Source: Sclerotinia nivalis (Eukaryota > Ascomycota > Leotiomycetes > Helotiales > Sclerotiniaceae). Taken from it: a stretch of DNA of 64,000 bases. A program made the translations under genes and the position numbers. Under the pieces are notes generated by a model. The model was given only the letters and a program-made list of their open reading frames with translations. It had not been told where the DNA came from and ran no database searches. Each line of letters begins with the position of its first letter. Position 1 is the first letter of the stretch. The stretch spans positions 372,001 through 436,000 of the forward strand of contig JAPEIS010000002.1 of the NCBI GenBank assembly GCA_029531795.1, given 5' to 3'. Positions 34,618 through 46,599 of this stretch are shown in pieces.

Positions 34618-35352
34618 TCACGCTTCGGTAGTAACAGAACCACCTGCATCCTTCCACTTTTGAACACGTCTTTTGATATCCGATTCGGTTTGTTGCATAG
34701 GATTCAACCTCCTATCCCTAACCATAGCTCCGTAGTTCTCCCCCCATCTCTTGACCAACCTCTCAATCCATTCCTTCTCCCTCTCACTCTGTTGCCTCTC
34801 CCTTTTCTCCCCCGCTCTTGAAGCTTGCTCCTCCAACATTTTCACAATCTCATTTTTTGACGCTGAACCCTCCTCGTCACCGAGCCCTTCAAAACCTCCT
34901 CCTTCCTCATCCTCAGCGTCCGAATTCAAAGGATCATTCAATGGATTTGTTTTCTTTTCATCATGGATAACTCTTATAATCTTTCCGGTCTCAGGATCCC
35001 TTTCGACTCGCGCTTCAGTTGGTGCAAAGTTTTTGGGAATCGTATTTGAGATGGCGAGTTTATTAGCGGTAGAGGTTTTTGATTCGGGTCCTGCTTTCTT
35101 CTTTTCGATACCACCGGTAACAGTATTGAGACGACTGGTTAAACCGAGACGACGATAATTTTGTGTGAGGGTTTCATCCTGTCTCCTTGGTAAGGAATTA
35201 GCGTTAATTGCAAGATACAGAGTTGAAATTTTTTTTTACCAGTTTGCGGCGATAATTGCATTGCCTAAAGGATTCACACGCTTGGACTTTGGCTTGAGCT
35301 TGATCTTAGCATTTCCAGATCTGTTCTTCTTCTTTTGGAGTTCGCGACCCAT
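34618..35352 (-). CDS. NOP16: Ribosome biogenesis protein Nop16
   Basis: Nucleolar factor needed for 60S (pre-66S) ribosome assembly. Two exons on the minus strand (35240-35352, then 34618-35185) give 226 aa; yeast Nop16 has 231. The intron is 54 nt (GTAAAA donor, CCAAG acceptor) and splits the Trp codon of ANW. The N-terminus MGRELQKKKNRS is strongly basic, as in the family. The middle holds the acidic stretch DAEDEEGGGFEGLGDEEG. The C-terminal block, from WIERLVKRWGENYGAM to LNPMQQTESDIKRRVQKWK, is the family's conserved signature. The start codon is the first ATG and begins the family-typical MGR(E/V)xQxKK motif. Confidence 0.94.
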
Positions 35353-38300
35353 TTTCTACTATTGCAGATAATGAATGAGGTGGTGGAAATGAAATTGGTT
35401 TGATAATGTATTGGCACTTCGCAAACTCTCTCACTTCGAAAATCTTCATAAAAAATTCTAAGCTAGTCTTATCAGCTAGCTTATCATCACATGATACATT
35501 GAAGGGCTCTCAGTCCCGTGACTGTTTGCACGTGATTACTCCATTCCCTCAATCTAAGACTTCTTCACGTGCGGTAGTAACATCATGCATATCTTCATCA
35601 TCTCGATCTAACCTTGGAATTGAGAGACTTTTCATAGTGCCTTAATATATACATACAGCACGATTAAGCAGCTCCCATCCCATCTCACATGTGAATATCT
35701 TCATCCGAAGTAGTGGACCCTATATACGTGTACCTGTCTAGCTGAACGAACCAAAGGTAAAGGTACCAACCATCGCGTTCCTATGGCCAATAGTGTTTGG
35801 GAAAATGTCATCAGGAAAAGCCCCCACCCCCAAATCCCCACGACTAGATATTAGATGATACTTATCAGAAGTATTCATTATGAAAACAAATCGTGATCTA
35901 ATGCTAATCTAATCTATCGAGGTGCACAATCTACCTACTCCGTACACCAGAATGGCATCTTCTCCGGCCTCATTTCCGTCATACTTATGTTTTTGGGGTG
36001 CATTCATCGCTTATTTGACAACATGTCTCTCCTCTCTACTGTCTAATGTCCGGAATCAAGAGCGGTTGGGTGCGAACGCCGAAGAGATCTATCCTGCTAC
36101 GGCGGATGCCGTTGTACTTCGTACCCCCACTATAGCTGTCTTACCTCTCTTCCACGATTTCACGATCGACCTCGTTTTGCTCCCTTCTGTTTACCTCAGC
36201 CACTGACTTCGAATTATGATGAAGAGGCGAAATCCTAAAAGGATCAACAGCCAATCCTAATGACCCTAGTGTAACGTTCCATCACAATCTGTAGATTTCG
36301 TCGTTTGACAATTGATAAGTGACTTGAGCAACAAAAGAATCTCGTGCGACACATCTAAACCAATCAGCGGTGAATCAATAATTGCGAAAGGATCTCGGAG
36401 AAGACGGCGAGGTTTCGGCAACGGCCTGAGCGATGATGGGCTAGTGGCAGGATTCTGTCCCCAATGAAGTCTTCGTGAATCCTCCACAATGTTTACAATT
36501 ATGGCTTTCTTCAAAAATAGCCGCGCAAAATATGATGAAGAAGGCTGTAGTATCATAAATTCGCAACATCAATATTTCATCGTTCTCGGTAGAGCAAGTT
36601 TAGGCCAATTCCGTCAAGCTGCTGAGAAATTGAGATGGTGGTAGATCCATCCTTGGTTGGTCAACTTGGCAATATCTGAGACATTATGAAAGATGGCGGA
36701 TCGGAGATATTGCCCAGTTTTGATATTGCTACAGTGTATTTAGATAGGACCACAGCAGTTGAACCAGAACTCGACAGGCCTTGAGAAGTTTCGATTAGAC
36801 TTTCTTACAATTAAGTGTTATTTCCATTTATTAATCACCGGTTGTCATGGTTTCCCTAATTATTGTGCCGTACTCCCCGGTCCTTCTAAATGAACTAAGT
36901 TTTAATCGCACTGGAAAAAAAAACATGCAATTATCCGCGGAAAAATTCAGTTAGTTCCTCCGCTTGATTGCGGAAAGGCTTCTTCGTGCTTGGGTTTTTG
37001 TACCTGAGATAGGTTGAGACGGACTAGATGAAAGTCCATTAATAATAAAATCGCACATAGAGCCGGGCCAGTCTCATGTGAATGTTGAGAGAAGGTGGCT
37101 TAACAGCGCCTTACGTTTACGAGCTTATGACTCGCGATCAAGATGAGAGAAACAATCGGTAACTCTTAGAACAAAAAGCAAAAGATTTTCAAGGATCAAT
37201 CAATCTATCCGCCCACTTGCTCATCTTTTCAAGGTTAAGAAGCCACACCGAGGCATCTAATAACTCCTCAGTTCTACAATTGGAAGAAGTATGTACGGCA
37301 TGTAGGCACGGGTTCGCCAAAAAAGATATAGGTAAATTAATTGGTAGAGCGCCGTGGAGGTGTCCATTTTGGCTATACCTTTGCGTTATCATATTGCCCG
37401 GGGGTTCCCATTGTGGCGCAAATTCCTTCTACGCATCTTCGAAACCTTCTAGCTCCTATCCACACTTAATAAGTCAAGATAGCACCATCGTTGAAGAGAA
37501 GCTTTTACATGGGTAACGGTTGTGCTCGGTTTGGGATTTGCCGAGAAGACCTGGGGGGGGACAGCCGCAAAAAATTGATTTTGTTTTATGCATCAATTGT
37601 CTAATTTGTCTTGCAGTAGCAGTGGGAACCGCAGAGGGAACGAAGGGGAATCGGAAATATCACACCCCTCTCGTGGATTTTGTTAATAATCATCAAGCAT
37701 ATCAAGGATGTACTTTATTATTCAAGGTCCAGCCGTGTAAGTTCAACTGATCTGCAATTGTCTAGATTGAACCCTTAATCAATGGTCATGCGTATGTAAT
37801 GACAATGATTCGGTTTGTCAAGTAGATTTGATTAGCATTCATCCAAAGATTTGTGAAAGGAAAATGAGGATCATGAGGGGGATCCTAGTGTAAATTGGCC
37901 CGCAATGTAGGCTAGTGGGCGGCCAGACGCACACAATTTGGAGCATGATTGATATGAGTGGTTCGGAGGAGTTGATATCATTTTTCGTAAATGTTTGGCT
38001 GCTCTAGTCAATTATCAATATGATGAAGGGGAATTTTTAACTGCCATAACAAACGGTTGAATTAATTGGCAGCTACGACTAATTTCGATCTGCCCCCCTC
38101 AATTATTTTCTCAATTTTTAGACTTTTGTGCCTTCGCAGTGCTGAGTGCACACTTTAGCTGCAGATATTAAACGAGCACGAGCTCTGCAGGTGATGAACG
38201 AATCATATGCTAGCCTGCTACCCAATCCCGTTAACACCCATGATGGAGTTATTTCCTCATGAACAGCTCAGACATGAAAATATTTACAATACCCCTCATT

Positions 38301-39597
38301 AGGTACAGTCAGTACGACCCGCTCCTACATTCAGATGTAAATAGCATAGTGCTTCTTATCCATTCGCAGTCTTATCGGTTGTTATGAGACGCTTTGTGCC
38401 TTGATCGCACATTGCGCAAGACTGGGTTTGAAGGTCGAGTAACACCATCACCCTTCATCATCTCAGCATCCTTGGATGAAAGTCTTAATAGACCTTGTAT
38501 TGTCACACATCAATAACCTCATCGTCATAATGCAATTTTAGTACAAAAACGCGGGATATCAAAGTCTTTTGAAGACCTGAACACAAGTAAAACAAAGCCA
38601 AGAAGAACTAAACACCATCAACGGGGCTGCTCATTCAGGCATGTGCACGGCAGTACCGAATAGCCAGGGGAGAAAATACACCCAGCGTTTGCCTCCTCAC
38701 GAAACGATCTTTAGTGGTTGCTTGACGCCGGTGGCTTGTTAGTTACCGGTTGCCTTCTCATCTCCGAAATTCCATACTGTCTGTTTTAAGCTATCATTAA
38801 CAAACTCCTCTCGTCCAATAACTCCTGCGGGAATTGCCGCTAAATCAAATGGCTTTATGACGGACAAAATATATAAAACCTGCGAGAAATAGATTACAAG
38901 TTAGAACCTGGTCGTTGTATGGGGTCTGCTGGCACTTCTTGAGATAGCTTCCGCAATGGCGAAATTTCACACCCCGGTTTTTAGATCAAGCTCTACGGCA
39001 CAGAAAATGAACGGGTATAACTTCAGTGGGTTGATTGTGGATTGAGACATATTAAAGCTTATTTCACGATCCCAAGCCTTTTCAAGAAATTTATCTCCAT
39101 ACAAAGTAAGTAGACTTAAGTCATAATCCTAAAATTAAGCATTTTGAGCCCAGAGCCGATTTCAATGCCAATTCAAAATACTTTCGAGCTTGTTTCCCAA
39201 ACCAAGATTTCCACGAGCAAAAGATTAAGAATATTATTGATGAAATGCTGTCGACAACTATGTAAAGCAAGTGAAAGAAGCAAAGATTCCTGCATGGAAG
39301 GCTGCGTTGTGCTTCCTCTGCAGACGTAGATGATGATTTCTGATTAGTCGAATGATAGATTAAACCACTCGGAGCTGGCAGTTGAAAATGGTCCTCGATC
39401 CCTAGGAAAGCCTGCTACTCCCAATTCAATTCCCTGCCCATCCTATCCTACATCACAATCTTTTTTTACATTTCCCTTCCCCCCTTGCAAAGCCGCAGTG
39501 CTGATCCCCACCCGTTACTTGAGTGTGCGCCGGGGCGGACACACTATCTAGGGGTTATCCATCGTCTAGCTCGGTTTGCTCCTCATAACTGATTAAC
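35353..39597. other. Gene-poor region between NOP16 and the second regulator
   Basis: No secure gene. Frames at 35922-36206 (plus) and 37217-37516 (plus) are short and unrecognised. The latter carries a CTAC...CG(A)N Cys arrangement discussed under findings. An 8-G run lies at 37552-37559. Confidence 0.4.
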
Positions 39598-39852
39598 ATG
39601 CCCACCATGAATTTCCTCCAAATATTGCAACCCCAAGCTTTAGCCAACGGCTATTCTCCACATTCTTCTTTCGTTCACTTGGCTACATTATATTTCAATG
39701 GACTTGCATTTCTCTTTTCAATCAAATATCCAAGTTTTTACCTCATAATTTCCATCAAAAATGACTCTCCCTGTAGCATGCCCTCCTTCCTCTGCCTCAT
39801 CCGACCCGCCTACTGTCGCGCAACGCAAGCGACGCAGAAGAGCTCCAGCTAG
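39598..39852 (+). promoter_or_regulatory. Long overlapping uORF upstream of the second Zn(II)2Cys6 gene
   Basis: An ATG at 39598 opens an 84-codon frame that ends at 39852, 92 nt past the main start codon (39761) and in another frame. A second in-frame ATG is at 39607. If the transcript begins upstream of 39598, ribosomes starting here would bypass the main ATG, which suggests translational control. A 5' UTR intron or a downstream transcription start would remove this. Confidence 0.45.
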
Positions 39853-42504
39853 CGGTGCCTCGGACGATTGCTTCGCTTGTACCAAACGCAACGTAAAATG
39901 CGATCGCAGAAGACCGTATTGCTCACAATGTCTAGAAGTAGGAAATGAGTGTTCAGGCTACAAAACCCAATTAACTTGGGGTGTGGGAGTGGCAAGTCGA
40001 GGAAAACTGCGAGGCTTGTCCCTTCCCGTTGCGAAATCCCCTCCTGCCCCCAAAAGTCCACCCATCACTCGTCCTCGAGCTGCTTCTACAATTGCCAGAT
40101 CTTTAGAGAAGAACGAAGATGGTGTTCGAATTAAGTTAGAAAATGCGGGTTCTGTACCTGTCAGTCCATTTATGACGTATGATTTTGTCAATATGGCACC
40201 TCATGGGAATACTCCAACGACTACCCAGATGTCGGATTGGAATATTCCTGCACCATCGCACGAATTCACAATTCCAAAGTACCATCCTGAGACACAACAA
40301 CGGCACATCCAAAGACAATTACCCGGTCAACTTCACCGGATACACACGCTTAGTATCGGGAGGCCAGAAGGACTCGGCCTTTCCAGTTCCGTGGACTCTC
40401 TGAGTTCATACCCTGACAGCGAGTACGCATCTCCGATTAGTCAATCATTTCACAATGACGAAGTTCCCTTCCTCAACAGCCCCGCTCCAATGTACAATAG
40501 CTACTCATCGAGAAATACTTCTATAACGGATCAAAGTTCGGATATTATGGGAAACTCACGTGGTCCAACATCATGTCCCGATCAATTCTACGCCCAGTCG
40601 GAAATGAGTTCAAGCATAAGTTCTCATCAAACTATGTATGATATTGCCGAAGGTCGGCAACCTCAACAATCCCATCAAAGGTCTCCTTCAATACATGAGA
40701 CATTCTATGATGATGAAATGTTAGGTGAATAATTTTATTCGAGGCGTTTATTGAGATCTTTTTGCTAACTATTCTCTTACTAGGCATCCAAAGCTCTCAC
40801 GAACCTGACGTATATGCAACAAGCGCCAGATCCAGCCATTTTGGATGGACTTCTATAAATGAAGATGATGTTGGTTCCCCCACGTCGGAAGCAGACACTT
40901 ATCATCATATTACTGGACATGATTCCATGTCATCTTCACTTACATCTGAAATGTCACCTCGAATCTCATTCTTTTTAGATTACTACGAGAAAATCATCTG
41001 CCCGTCGGTAGTGGTCATCGATAGCCCCTCTAACCCCTATCGTGAGCATATCCTTTCTCTCGCTTCCTCAAGTCAAAGTCTTCAACATGCCATTTGCGCC
41101 CTTGCTGCTTGCAATCTACGCATGAAGCGAAAGCAATCACTTGGGCAAGATCATTGGCGTCAACCAATGGAACTCGAACTTCAAGATCGTATCAATGGAG
41201 GCTCTATTGGTCGCCCTGTCTGCGTCAGAAGATCCTCTACTCAAACAACTTTAACCGACTCCTCGAGCACCGACGCATCACTTCAAGAAGAATATCAACA
41301 TCGTTCTCTTGCTGTTTCCCTTCTCAATCAACAATTATCTGATCCCTCCAAAGCCCGCCATGATTGTGTTCTGGCCACACTCTTTATCCTCTGTCATTAC
41401 CGCATGTGCGAATCTGGCATCGCTCAATTCCGTACCCAATTTGCCGGCGTCAAAAAGATCCTCGGAATGCGAGAATGCGGAATTGAGACTGGTAATTGGG
41501 GATGGATGGAGTCCCTCTTTACCTATTTTGACGGCATTGCCGCTTCAATTAATGATCGCGAAGCTCAGCTTCGAGGTGGATACCTTGAAATGCTAGCTAG
41601 TCCATCCAATCCCAATCACGCAATTGAAAACATGGCAGGCTGCGACGCTGTCCTCTTCAAAACAATCGCTAAACTGGGACGTCTAAATTTACTGTCCCAG
41701 CATCGTCCTGTCATGAACGATTCTATCTCTAGCAACCCTCATCCAAATCATATGCATCACACAACCAGGCTCCATCGACCTCGTCTTGCAGGTCAAGCAC
41801 TTGTCGATTTTTACAACCTCCATTCCATCTCATTCGATGGCAATGGCTTCGCCTCAACCATGTCACTTGACGACGAACCAAACTTTCCTATGCAAAGCCT
41901 CACACCACTCTCTCCTACCTCCTGCTCTCCATCATCTGTCCCAACCTACATGCCAGGTGATGACGCCCATACCACTTTCTGGGCTGAATGGAAAGCAGCG
42001 CGCCTCGAACTACAAGAGTGGGAGTTCTCTCCCTCCCACATCGTTTCCTCTCTCCCAGTCACCCCAACTCCGACCCAACTCCGTGACTTCGGATACATAT
42101 CCGAGGCATTCCGATATTCGGCCCTCTTATACACTGAACGTCTCGCTTGTCCCAAAACACCTAGCTCGCATCTTAACTTCCAGAATTTGGTCAGCCAGGT
42201 TTTGTTTTACGTTACAAGCCTGGAGACTAATAGTGGATGCGAGAAGTTCTTGTTGTGGCCACTTTTCATAAGTGGAAGTGAGTGTATCAATGAGTTGCAA
42301 CAGAGCATTGTCAGGAGTAAATGTAGGGAAATTATGAAAAGGTCAGGGTATCTTAATAACTTGGCGGGGTTGGAGGTATTAGAGAAGTTGTGGGCAGAGG
42401 GGAAAGATGGACGAGCATCCCCAGATGGGATGAGAGGTCAAGGGGGACCTTTCAAATGGAGTAAACATATGGAGGGAGTCGAGGGTGAATGGATTATGGT
42501 TTGA
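39761..42504 (+). CDS. Zn(II)2Cys6 transcription factor with Fungal_trans_2 (DUF3468)-like region
   Basis: Nuclear regulator of unknown target. Two exons (39761-40724 and 40784-42504) give 894 aa. The intron is 59 nt (GTGAAT donor, GCTAACT branch, TACTAG acceptor). The binuclear cluster is C37-X2-C40-X6-C47-X6-C54-X2-C57-X6-C64, preceded by RKRRRR. The cluster is followed by TWGVGVASRGKLRGLSLP, a motif I associate with fungal C6 proteins of the DUF3468 type. Residues 85-380 are Ser/Pro-rich and probably disordered. The C-terminal 500 residues, from SPRISFFLDYYEKIICP, are helical with ALAACNLRMK and LLNQQLSD motifs typical of the ligand/regulatory domain. The start ATG is preceded by a 5' region with an overlapping uORF. 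Confidence 0.9.
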
Positions 42505-45500
42505 GTTGTCGGTTTGATTGGGGTATTTGATTAGAGGTTATGATGTGATGATTGCTTGTTGTTCTGTTCTTGTTACTATGATATCGCTTTCCATGCGCAT
42601 CATATATGTCACGTCTCTCACAATACCCTGTGTTGCACTTGACTTTTCTCTCTTTATGTTATTGTAGTTACGATGTCCTCTCTTGGTGCTAGTAAGCTGG
42701 AGGGAAACTGGGTTTGTAAATTCTCTTTTGTATATTGGAGGAGGTCTTTGGTGTATGGAGGGAGTCAACGAGAAAAAAAGGATATTAGTGGTGGGATGGA
42801 GACGGAAAATTCTTGGTAGCGGGCGCGGGAGCCATGGTCACGAAAAATGAATGATGCCCCAAAATTATGTTATTTTTATGTGTCACGAGGAATGATTACT
42901 ATATAAACCCAATTAACCACTCGGTAATTGTGGCGTCACTTTTATCGTGATATTATGATTTTCTCTTATGTGTTACGAATCATGCCATAGTCTCAGGAAT
43001 GGAGGTTTGGGAAAAATATATCGCGATGATTGATATTACACGGGACAAAGAATAATTCTTTGGTTTATTACTGCGTACATTTATCTCACTTAGATATTTC
43101 TCTAATACAAAAAGTTATAAGTTCCCCTTAATTCTGACACAGTTAAAAACGTTATTTCCATTCATACTTTGGTGTTAGTACTTGACAAATACAATGTACC
43201 TCGACGTCACAACAAGCATTGCCATGCAGGACAAGTACCTACGTATATAAACCCCACTGCAATGCAATACAACATACAAAGCACGCACAAACCTCCCACA
43301 AACCTCCCACTTGTACTCCGTAAAATCTTCAATTCCTCCTATCTGATATATTGATGTGCATATGCACATACCAACTCTAATCACACCGGTCCCCAAAATT
43401 AAAGATGGGACGAAAGACACACACAGAGAACAAGGAACAAGGTTAAGGCCAAAAGTGGGATTAATCTTCCACGATGCGACTTACAGTACTCTGGAAAAAT
43501 TGTCGAAATGCCTCAATTGCGGAAATCACCCAGCAGTTACCGGTATTTGTAGATACGAGAAAATTCTTGGCCTAAACTTAAATGGTAAACATTGACCTCT
43601 TCGGCATTTGGTTGGATGCCGTCAAGCGCCAAGCAAGAGGGAGAGAATCGAGTGTAGCGGAGTGCGAAGGAGTGCATCTATCTAATCAAATGTAAACGTT
43701 GGGCTGCATAGTCGATGGTCGAGACCGAGGTCCCGGCAGCGAGGTGCGGAGACCCAGCATAGGAATTACGGAAGGATGGGATATTTCCGGATGGGACGGG
43801 GCAGACAGTGACGAGAAAGGAGGGGGGAGGGATATCCTAGTAGACGGGCCCTCCGCTCTTGGCGCTATTATGGCATGCCATTACCATGATATATGTCGTG
43901 ACACCTGCGTGTAATTGGAAGATGCAATTGAGATTTTGATCGACGGTTTTTTTTTGTCCGTAGGAATCCCCCGTCGATTATCGACTCCATAACTTAAGCT
44001 GTTGTGTACAGTACATGGAACAGGTACGATATCGATCTTTGATCCATATTTTTTACTTTCGGATCTGTTTTCTTTTTTTGGATCGCGAGAACGCTGGATC
44101 TGTGGTTGATCCATATATACTGTTGGATAATCTTTGCTGGCATCTCTAATGCAGGAGGAATGCAGATCGCAGAGTTGTGCTCTGATCTCTCTATTTACGG
44201 AGCCTCGGTCTAAAGTTGTACCATCGAGAAGTTTGTGATTTCCGGGATCGAAATGAGGTGTTGCTTGGAGTGGGTAATTAATCCGTCTTGGAATATCTAC
44301 AAACAGTTTTGAACTTTAAATAGGTTTGACGGTGTGAAGGGAATTGCAGAGAGAAGGAAAGAAGAAGGGAACGAGGTGTATCAGGAAGAGACGGTTGACA
44401 TAAAAGATGTGCGGTGAGAGGTGATGCTTTGATGTTCGGAAAGTGGGAAGGTGTGCTTTTGCTTTGTGTGCTTTGGACATGGAGTCAAGATGGCAAATGG
44501 GACATGTGAGGGACGGTATCAAGATCTTAAGCTGCTTGACATGATGTGAAGTCACATTGTTATAAAACCCGTGTCAAGGGACATCCGGGTTGAGATGTTT
44601 GATGAGAGCAACTTTGGATACTTGATGACATTCACTCAGGCAGGCTGGTTTGGATTATGTTTTATGGGATCGTGAATTATAAAGAAATGGTGATGCTCCA
44701 GTCAAGTGACAGAATTGAGATCAATACGATGTCCATGGATGACGGACAAGTAAGAAAACATCAAGGTCCGGTCATTTGGTGTAGGAATTGACGGCGACCT
44801 TAATCGCTGAGGAAGCTCATTCATTAATTATATCAAGACACACTCAATCATCAAATTTGAAAGCAATGTCTTTCGAATACATGCATGTGTGAGAATAACG
44901 CGAAATGGAAATTTCTCCAAAAATTCATATGCGGAGCAAAGAAGGATTCAACAAATTCTTGTGAAGCAACCACATATTCTAGGAATATTCTGCTGTAGCA
45001 CTCACTAATATGGAAAGATGTTGCCTCTAAGCTGCTCTTATGGGTATCCCGACTCCAACTTTGAGCACTGCTTTGTCTTGGTTCGATGGTTACCATAATA
45101 GGGATCTCCTAGCCAAATCTCTTCAAGCCCAAGGACATCATTTTGGTGCTCACACCTTCAAGATCAAGGCAGATCACCGCACTGAAAAATATCTAGAAGG
45201 AAACAAGAAGGGAATGTCATAAACAGTGAATCATCATGCATCTTCCAAATTTCACTTTGAGTAGACTTCAAAGCACGAAAAATGAGCCAATATACTATAA
45301 TTTTTGAGAAACAAACTTGAGGGCTTTTAGTGCACCACCAATCTACTTCTATTGCTTTCAATTAGTACTTCTCTCACTATTCGCTTTTTCTGTTTTATTA
45401 CTTCAATATTATTTTCAACTGCTATTCGTATTTTTATATAGAGATTGGAGGTAGAAAGCTGATAAGGAATAGAGTTGTAAAAAAAAATAGATTGTTTGAG

Positions 45501-45722
45501 AAAACGAGAGGGAGAGAGAGAAAAAAAGATAAGGTGATATGGAATATAAAAAAATTAGTTCATTATTTATGAAAGTAATAATAGCAAAATAAAATGAAAG
45601 TGATAAAAGCAATAAAACTGAATTGGCAACGGCAACCAGTATCTGTCATATATTTCACTATTCGCTAAATCTTATTTACATGCCCACAGGACAAATTTTT
45701 TGCTGCAAATCAACTTCCGATA
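42505..45722. other. Gene-poor region
   Basis: No gene recognised. TATATAAACCC-type boxes occur at 42,903 and 43,245 (plus) without the regular partner spacing of the 1-11 kb array. CAAACCTCCCA is doubled at 43,288-43,312. Confidence 0.45.
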
Positions 45723-46599
45723 GTGAATCACCAAAAAGCCAGTCTGAAGGTCAGGGCTGAACTTTCGTTGACCTTACCTTCCATTGAGATTAATTTAGTA
45801 AATTCTGTTTATCTCTTACAACGGGATATTCAAGCAAAGGACTTCCAACTCCTTCAACGCCTCCAACCACGTTATTTGACACCTTATGACTGTGCGAGCC
45901 ATGACCACATCCTATACATACGTGCCGTCAATGCATACGTGGCTGGTATGGAGCGAAGCATATTGGAAGCAACGCGTCGAATCGCATCTACGATGATTGC
46001 AGAAGCTATTGGTACGAATTTCTTCAAAACCATTTGTCGATCCGAAAACCCCAGAGAAGGCATAGAGTTGTTTTTCGCGCAGTCATTCTCTAACGATCAG
46101 CTGTATTACATCTACTTCCCGATATGGACAGCAGTCAGTTTTGGTTTTGTCATGGACAATACGATTCGTGAGGATGCTCAGCAGGAGCGAGACGAAAGGA
46201 CGTTCGACAAATTACCAAATGGGCTTCGGCTATGCTGCTGCGGACTATTTCAATCTTTGCATACAAAGAGTTGGAACACCAGTGTACAACATCGAGGAGG
46301 ACGATTCGGATGACGAAACGGTTGACAGCCAAACTGTCTACGAACGAGTAGAAGACCGTTGGGAGGATCACGACGCGGTGTCATACAATGAAGATTTGGC
46401 GAAAGTGCAATATCATTCGGGTTGGAATCAATTGGTGTTAAACTGGAAGTTAGCGACCTTTACATACAGAAACCTAAATAGGATCTCGAAGGATGCTGGG
46501 CGTCTGCCGGCCACTGAGTTGTTCGACCATGGCAGGGTTATGGACCGCGATGTACGTGGTCAAGTGTATGGATCGGCTGCGGAACGTCCAGACCTGTGA
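45723..46599 (+). pseudogene. Orphan hypothetical gene, frame changes once
   Basis: Not recognised. Frame 1 from ATG 45723 reads protein-like for about 160 residues (QLLQRLQPRYLTPYDCASHD; NDQLYYIYFPIWTAVSFGF; TFDKLPNG). At about 46210-46235 the protein-like reading moves to the +1 frame (GFGYAAADYFNLCIQRVG, then an acidic stretch EEDDSDDETVD) and ends at 46599. No GT-AG intron that would join the frames was found, so a one-base indel, programmed shift or assembly error is most likely. The residue mix (aromatic, charged, few low-complexity runs) supports a once-real globular protein. Confidence 0.4.
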
